Assembly: GCF_034521165.1 (NCBI RefSeq)
Contig: NZ_JAXHMV010000008.1
Span: 372,001 to 436,000 of the forward strand
Direction: 5' to 3'
Origin: Thiohalophilus sp.
GTDB lineage: Bacteria; Pseudomonadota; Gammaproteobacteria; UBA6429; Thiohalophilaceae
Length of the DNA: 64,000 nt
Position 1 is the first letter of the stretch. Each line of letters opens with the position of its first letter. Positions 60,376 through 64,000 of this stretch are shown here, in pieces. A program made the position numbers and the translations under genes. The notes beneath the pieces are model-generated. The model made no database searches. It worked only from the letters and a program-made list of their open reading frames with translations, and was not told the origin of the DNA.

Positions 60376-62106
60376 ATGATAAAAACACTGAAAATGACGC
60401 TTATCGCAGGTTGCCTCGCGCAGCTGGCCGCCTGCGCGGGGACCCGGCCGCCACCGGCGACGCTGGAGTCGATTGACGAGGCGCTCAATGAAGCGGGGGC
60501 GCGCTCGGCCGATCGGCAAAGCGGTGCACCGGCCAGTATCAGCGAGGCCCTGATGCCACAGTTTAATCTGCAGTTACCCGACAGCAGCGGCATCGATACC
60601 GAGCCGCGCTTCGATATCAAGGTCAATCGCGCCAGCGCACGCCGTTTTTTCATGGAGCTGGTGGAAGGCACGCCGCACAACATGGTGATGCACCCGGAGG
60701 TGGAGGGGCGCATTACCCTGGATTTGAAAAATGTGACCGTGGCCGACGTGATGGAAGTGGTGCGCGATGTTTACGGCTATGATTATGACCAGACCCGCAC
60801 CGGCTTCAAGGTGTTCCCCAACACCCTGACCTCACGCATTTTCAAACTCGATTATCTGGATATCAAACGCAAGGGCGTTTCCAACCTGCGGGTCAGTTCC
60901 GGCCAGGTCACCGAGAACGCACCGACGAGCGGTACCAGCGGACTGGCCGGGGGCGGTTTTGGCGGGACGAGCAATATCAACCAGCCGGGCGGTCAGCGTA
61001 ACAGTCTGTCAGGCAGTTCCATCAATACCGAATCCGAGTCGGACTTCTGGAAAGATATGGACTCGGCCATCAAGACCATCGTGGGAAACAAGGAGGGGCG
61101 CAATGTGGTGGTCAATCCCCAGTCGGGGCTGGTGGTGGTCAATGCCATGCCGGCGGAACTGCGTGCGGTGGAACGCTTTATCCAGTCCACGCAGGATGTG
61201 GTGCAGCGTCAGGTGATTCTGGAAGCCAAGATCATCGAGGTCGAACTCAATGACCAGTTCCAGAGTGGTATCAACTGGTCGGCCCTGCACGACACGGCCA
61301 ATAACAGTTTCTTGCTCAACCAGACCGGCGGCGGCAGTGTCTTTGGTGGATCGGGCGTGGCGGATACCGCCGGTAGCGACGGCAATCTCAACCCCGGTTC
61401 CCTGAATCAGGTGGACGGTTCGGCGGCATCGGCTTTCGGCGGGGTGTTCTCCATGGCGCTGAACATCGGCAACGATTTTGCCGCCTTTATCGAACTACTC
61501 AAGACCCAGGGTGATGTGCAGGTTCTGTCCAGCCCCAAGGTGTCGACCATTAACAATCAGAAGGCCGTCATCAAGGTGGGCGAGGACGAGTTCTTTATTA
61601 CCGACGTGGCGTCCAATACCGACATTACCACCGGTACCTCGACCACCAGCAGCAATGTCGAACTGACTCCGTTCTTCAGCGGGGTAGCGCTGGATGTGAT
61701 TCCGCAGATCAGCGATGACGGCAATATCATTTTGCATATTCATCCGTCTGTCAGCACGGTCACTGAAAAAACCAAAAACATCAGTGTCTCCTCGACCACC
61801 AATTTCAGTGTGCCGCTGGCGATCAGTACCATTCGCGAATCGGACAGTATCATCCGCGCGCGCAGCGGGCAGGTGGTCGTCATCGGGGGCCTGATGCAGG
61901 ATTCGGTCTCCGATGAGGATGCCTCGGTTCCGCTGCTCGGGGATCTGCCGTTGATTGGCGGTCTGTTTCGCCATACCCGTGAAGTGACCCGCAAGAGCGA
62001 GCTGATCATTTTGCTCAAGCCGGTGCTGGTCGAAGGTGATGAAACCTGGTCCGATGCGGTACGTTCCTCGCAGGAGCGGATCCGACGCATGCGTAACCGG
62101 CAGTAG
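60376..62106 (+). CDS. mshL: MSHA secretin MshL
   Basis: 576 residues from ATG 60376 (a GTG at 60361 adds five). Lipoprotein signal with LAAC lipobox (Cys ~20). N-terminal secretin domains include RITLDLKNVTVADVMEVVRDVYGYDY. A Gly/Ser-rich linker (TSGTSGLAGGGFGGTSN) precedes ERFIQSTQDVVQRQVILEAKIIEVEL. The secretin pore has LLKTQGDVQVLSSPKVSTINNQ and GQVVVIGGLMQDSVSDEDASVP. It forms the outer-membrane channel for the pilus. Confidence 0.95.
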   Translation: MIKTLKMTLIAGCLAQLAACAGTRPPPATLESIDEALNEAGARSADRQSGAPASISEALMPQFNLQLPDSSGIDTEPRFDIKVNRASARRFFMELVEGTPHNMVMHPEVEGRITLDLKNVTVADVMEVVRDVYGYDYDQTRTGFKVFPNTLTSRIFKLDYLDIKRKGVSNLRVSSGQVTENAPTSGTSGLAGGGFGGTSNINQPGGQRNSLSGSSINTESESDFWKDMDSAIKTIVGNKEGRNVVVNPQSGLVVVNAMPAELRAVERFIQSTQDVVQRQVILEAKIIEVELNDQFQSGINWSALHDTANNSFLLNQTGGGSVFGGSGVADTAGSDGNLNPGSLNQVDGSAASAFGGVFSMALNIGNDFAAFIELLKTQGDVQVLSSPKVSTINNQKAVIKVGEDEFFITDVASNTDITTGTSTTSSNVELTPFFSGVALDVIPQISDDGNIILHIHPSVSTVTEKTKNISVSSTTNFSVPLAISTIRESDSIIRARSGQVVVIGGLMQDSVSDEDASVPLLGDLPLIGGLFRHTREVTRKSELIILLKPVLVEGDETWSDAVRSSQERIRRMRNRQ

Positions 62107-62129
62107 GCAAGACGAATGGGCGCAAGAAC

Positions 62130-63059
62130 ATGATGTATTTGCAACATTTCGGACTGCGGGAAGCGCCCTTTTCGATTACCCCGGATACCGCCTATTTTTT
62201 CTCTTACGGCCATTATGCCGATGCCCTGAATACGTTACTGGTGGCTTTGCGCAGCGGGGAGGGGTTTATCAAGGTGACCGGCGAGGTCGGTACCGGTAAA
62301 ACGTTGCTGTGCCGCAAGCTGCTCAACTCCATGGACAAGGAGTTTGTCTCGGCCTACATCCCCAATCCGCAGTTGAGCCCCTATGGCCTGCAGGCGGGAT
62401 TGGCCTCGGAACTCGGTATTGCTCTGTCCAACCGGCCCTATGGGCATCATCAATTACAAAAAATGATCACCGATCGGCTGGTCGAGCTGACCAGTGAAGG
62501 CAAGAAAGTTGTGTTGTGTCTTGATGAGGCACAGGCCATGCCTACAGAAACGCTGGAGACCCTGCGCCTGTTGACCAACCTGGAGACCGAGAAGTACAAG
62601 TTGTTGCAGGTCGTGCTATTCGGCCAGCCGGAACTGGACGAACGCCTTAATACCCGTCAGGTGCGTCAGCTCAAGCAACGCATTACCTTCTCCTATCGAC
62701 TGGAACCGATCGATCGCGAGGGACTCGATTCCTATGTGTCGCACCGGCTGGTGGTGGCCGGCTATCAGGGGGGCGCCCTGTTCGAGCACCGGGCGATGCG
62801 GACCCTGTACAAGTGCAGTCGCGGTATACCGCGTTTGATCAATATTCTGTCCCACAAGGCGATGATGGCCGCCTACGGACGGGGAGATACCACGGTTGAC
62901 GAGCAACATATGCGCCTGGCGGTCAAAGACACCGAGGATGCGCAGCTGTCGCATCCACCGCGCCGGCACTGGCCGTGGTGGCTGGCGGCAGTCACCGTGC
63001 TGGTGTCGGTCGCCCTGTTGTACTGGCAGGGAGACAGGTTGCAGGGAGTCAGTTTATGA
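62130..63059 (+). CDS. mshM: MSHA biogenesis ATPase MshM (ExeA-like)
   Basis: 309 residues. FGLREAPFSITPDTAYFF is the standard start of ExeA/MshM proteins. Walker A is TGEVGTGKTLLCRK (50-63), Walker B is VVLCLDEAQAMP, and the sensor region is QLKQRITFSYRLEPI. A C-terminal membrane helix (WWLAAVTVLVSVALLYW) anchors it. In ExeA-type proteins the ATPase helps to insert the secretin through peptidoglycan. Ends in ATGA overlap with mshN. Confidence 0.93.
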   Translation: MMYLQHFGLREAPFSITPDTAYFFSYGHYADALNTLLVALRSGEGFIKVTGEVGTGKTLLCRKLLNSMDKEFVSAYIPNPQLSPYGLQAGLASELGIALSNRPYGHHQLQKMITDRLVELTSEGKKVVLCLDEAQAMPTETLETLRLLTNLETEKYKLLQVVLFGQPELDERLNTRQVRQLKQRITFSYRLEPIDREGLDSYVSHRLVVAGYQGGALFEHRAMRTLYKCSRGIPRLINILSHKAMMAAYGRGDTTVDEQHMRLAVKDTEDAQLSHPPRRHWPWWLAAVTVLVSVALLYWQGDRLQGVSL

Positions 63060-64000
63060 GCCTGATTAACCAGATGCTCAAGGATCTGGAAAAGCGTCGC
63101 GCCGATTCGGTGGCCTCACCGGACGGTTCGTTAAAAGGCGTGAACCGTTACAGCGTGGCGCGTCGGCGCCCGCCCTATCTGGTCTACGCCCTGAGCGCGT
63201 CGCTGGTATTGGTGGTAGCGCTGGCCGGCGTGCTTGGCTGGGTCTATCTCAATCCACTCCGGTTGGCCGAAAAGGCGACGCCGGTTGCCACGGCTCCCGC
63301 GCCAGCGGTCGAATCGGCACCGTTGCCGCAGCCGGACACCGCTCAAACGGCCCAGCCCGCTGAAACCACTCCTTCTGAGCCGGCCACGACGAATGAGGAT
63401 TCGGCGGAAGAAAAAGTCGCGACGGCATCGACTTCGAACAACCCGGCAACGAAGCCGGAGCCAGAACCTGAACCGGAAGCCGCCTCGCCCCGGACCGAAC
63501 GTCGTTCGACGCAAACCGGGTCGACGGCAAATGAAGCCGCCGGGCCGGTTACCAAACGAAACCGGCCATTGAGCGATGAGCAGCGCGCGGAACTGGCCTA
63601 TAAACAGGGGTATCAATTGCTGGGCCGGGATCAAACCGAGGCCGGCGAACGCCATCTGCGTGAAGCCCTGCAACATTACCGGCAACATCACCGGGCCCGC
63701 GAACTGCTGGCCGGGGTTTATATTCAAAGCGGACGTTATGTGGAGGCCGCGGCCTTGCTGAAAGAGGGCTTCGCCCTGGCACCGCAGAACAGCCAGTTTG
63801 CCAAGCTCTATGCCCGCGTGCTGCTCAAGCAGGACAAACTGACACAGGCTATCGCCGTGCTCGAGCGCCAGCCGCCTCCGGTGGGGGCGGACCGTGATTA
63901 TCATGCTCTGCTGGCGGCGATCTATCAGCAGGCGGGTTACCACCTCAAAGCGGCGGCAACCTACCGGGATCTGTTGCGGGTCAATCCCCGTCAGGGAAAC
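63056..64000 (+). CDS. mshN: MSHA biogenesis protein MshN, partial
   Basis: The first 315 residues; the frame is open at the window end. SLINQMLKDLEKRRAD is the exact family start. A membrane helix follows (YALSASLVLVVALAGVLGWVYL, ~40-62), then a low-complexity Pro/Ala/Thr/Glu linker (~65-165), then TPR repeats (ELAYKQGYQLLGRDQTEAGE, RARELLAGVYIQSGRYVEAA, YHALLAAIYQQAGYHLKAAA). The periplasmic TPR part probably scaffolds the pilus assembly. Starts in the ATGA overlap with mshM. Confidence 0.92.
   Translation, partial: MSLINQMLKDLEKRRADSVASPDGSLKGVNRYSVARRRPPYLVYALSASLVLVVALAGVLGWVYLNPLRLAEKATPVATAPAPAVESAPLPQPDTAQTAQPAETTPSEPATTNEDSAEEKVATASTSNNPATKPEPEPEPEAASPRTERRSTQTGSTANEAAGPVTKRNRPLSDEQRAELAYKQGYQLLGRDQTEAGERHLREALQHYRQHHRARELLAGVYIQSGRYVEAAALLKEGFALAPQNSQFAKLYARVLLKQDKLTQAIAVLERQPPPVGADRDYHALLAAIYQQAGYHLKAAATYRDLLRVNPRQGN

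Overview
The window comes from a gammaproteobacterium, most likely a free-living, sulfur-associated lineage near Chromatiales or Thiohalobacterales. This is inferred from gene content and order: gmk-rpoZ-spoT-ridA-recG, ubiC-ubiA, rph-rdgB, hrpA, a hemW operon, an mshI-mshN pilus operon and an RspA-type DsrC homologue. There is no rRNA or tRNA to name the species. Most of the window is GC-rich; the first ~5.9 kb is visibly AT-richer and looks transferred.

Positions 1-15.7 kb are a defence and toxin-antitoxin island. It opens with the 3' end of a Z1-domain protein, a PD-(D/E)XK (DUF4420) nuclease and an AIPR protein in overlapping frames, then a convergent C5 cytosine methyltransferase and a divergent Vsr endonuclease. 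Next comes a scrapyard framed by two ~107-bp direct repeats (5998 and 8623): a DUF6933-like gene, a frameshifted ABC-ATPase tail, and an AbiEi-like antitoxin whose AbiEii toxin stops at the second repeat. After a YecA/SEC-C gene there is an intact AbiEi/AbiEii pair with two 28-bp operators, selO, and an MntA/HepT-type pair in which the nucleotidyltransferase is fused behind a winged-helix domain.

Positions 15.8-44 kb are mostly chromosomal housekeeping and metabolism: hrpA, a DJ-1/cupin pair, small charged proteins, a cysteine-less DsrC relative, DUF1499 with two decayed copies, a hydrolase/secreted protein/patatin operon, msrB, CIA30-DUF4174-SDR, a nitroreductase, a PQQ-type sugar dehydrogenase, the yadGH ABC exporter, a ROK-cupin-rof-CPXCG-hemW operon, a periplasmic-sensor EAL protein and ompW with two FNR-like boxes.

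Positions 44-64 kb hold rdgB-rph, a PP2C/Ser-Thr kinase pair, yicC-gmk-rpoZ-spoT-ridA-recG-ubiC-ubiA and the start of an MSHA-type pilus operon, cut off in mshN. A nucleotidyltransferase gene with its own operator sits between gmk and rpoZ, bracketed by a ~210-bp direct repeat that includes the last codons of gmk.

Across the whole window, intergenic spaces carry degenerate 7-bp (sometimes 8-bp) periodic repeats, often as inverted arms around a terminator, a REP hairpin or a gene. The most unusual observations are these heptamer-bounded elements, the gmk-rpoZ insertion, and the repeat-delimited gene relics in the defence island.
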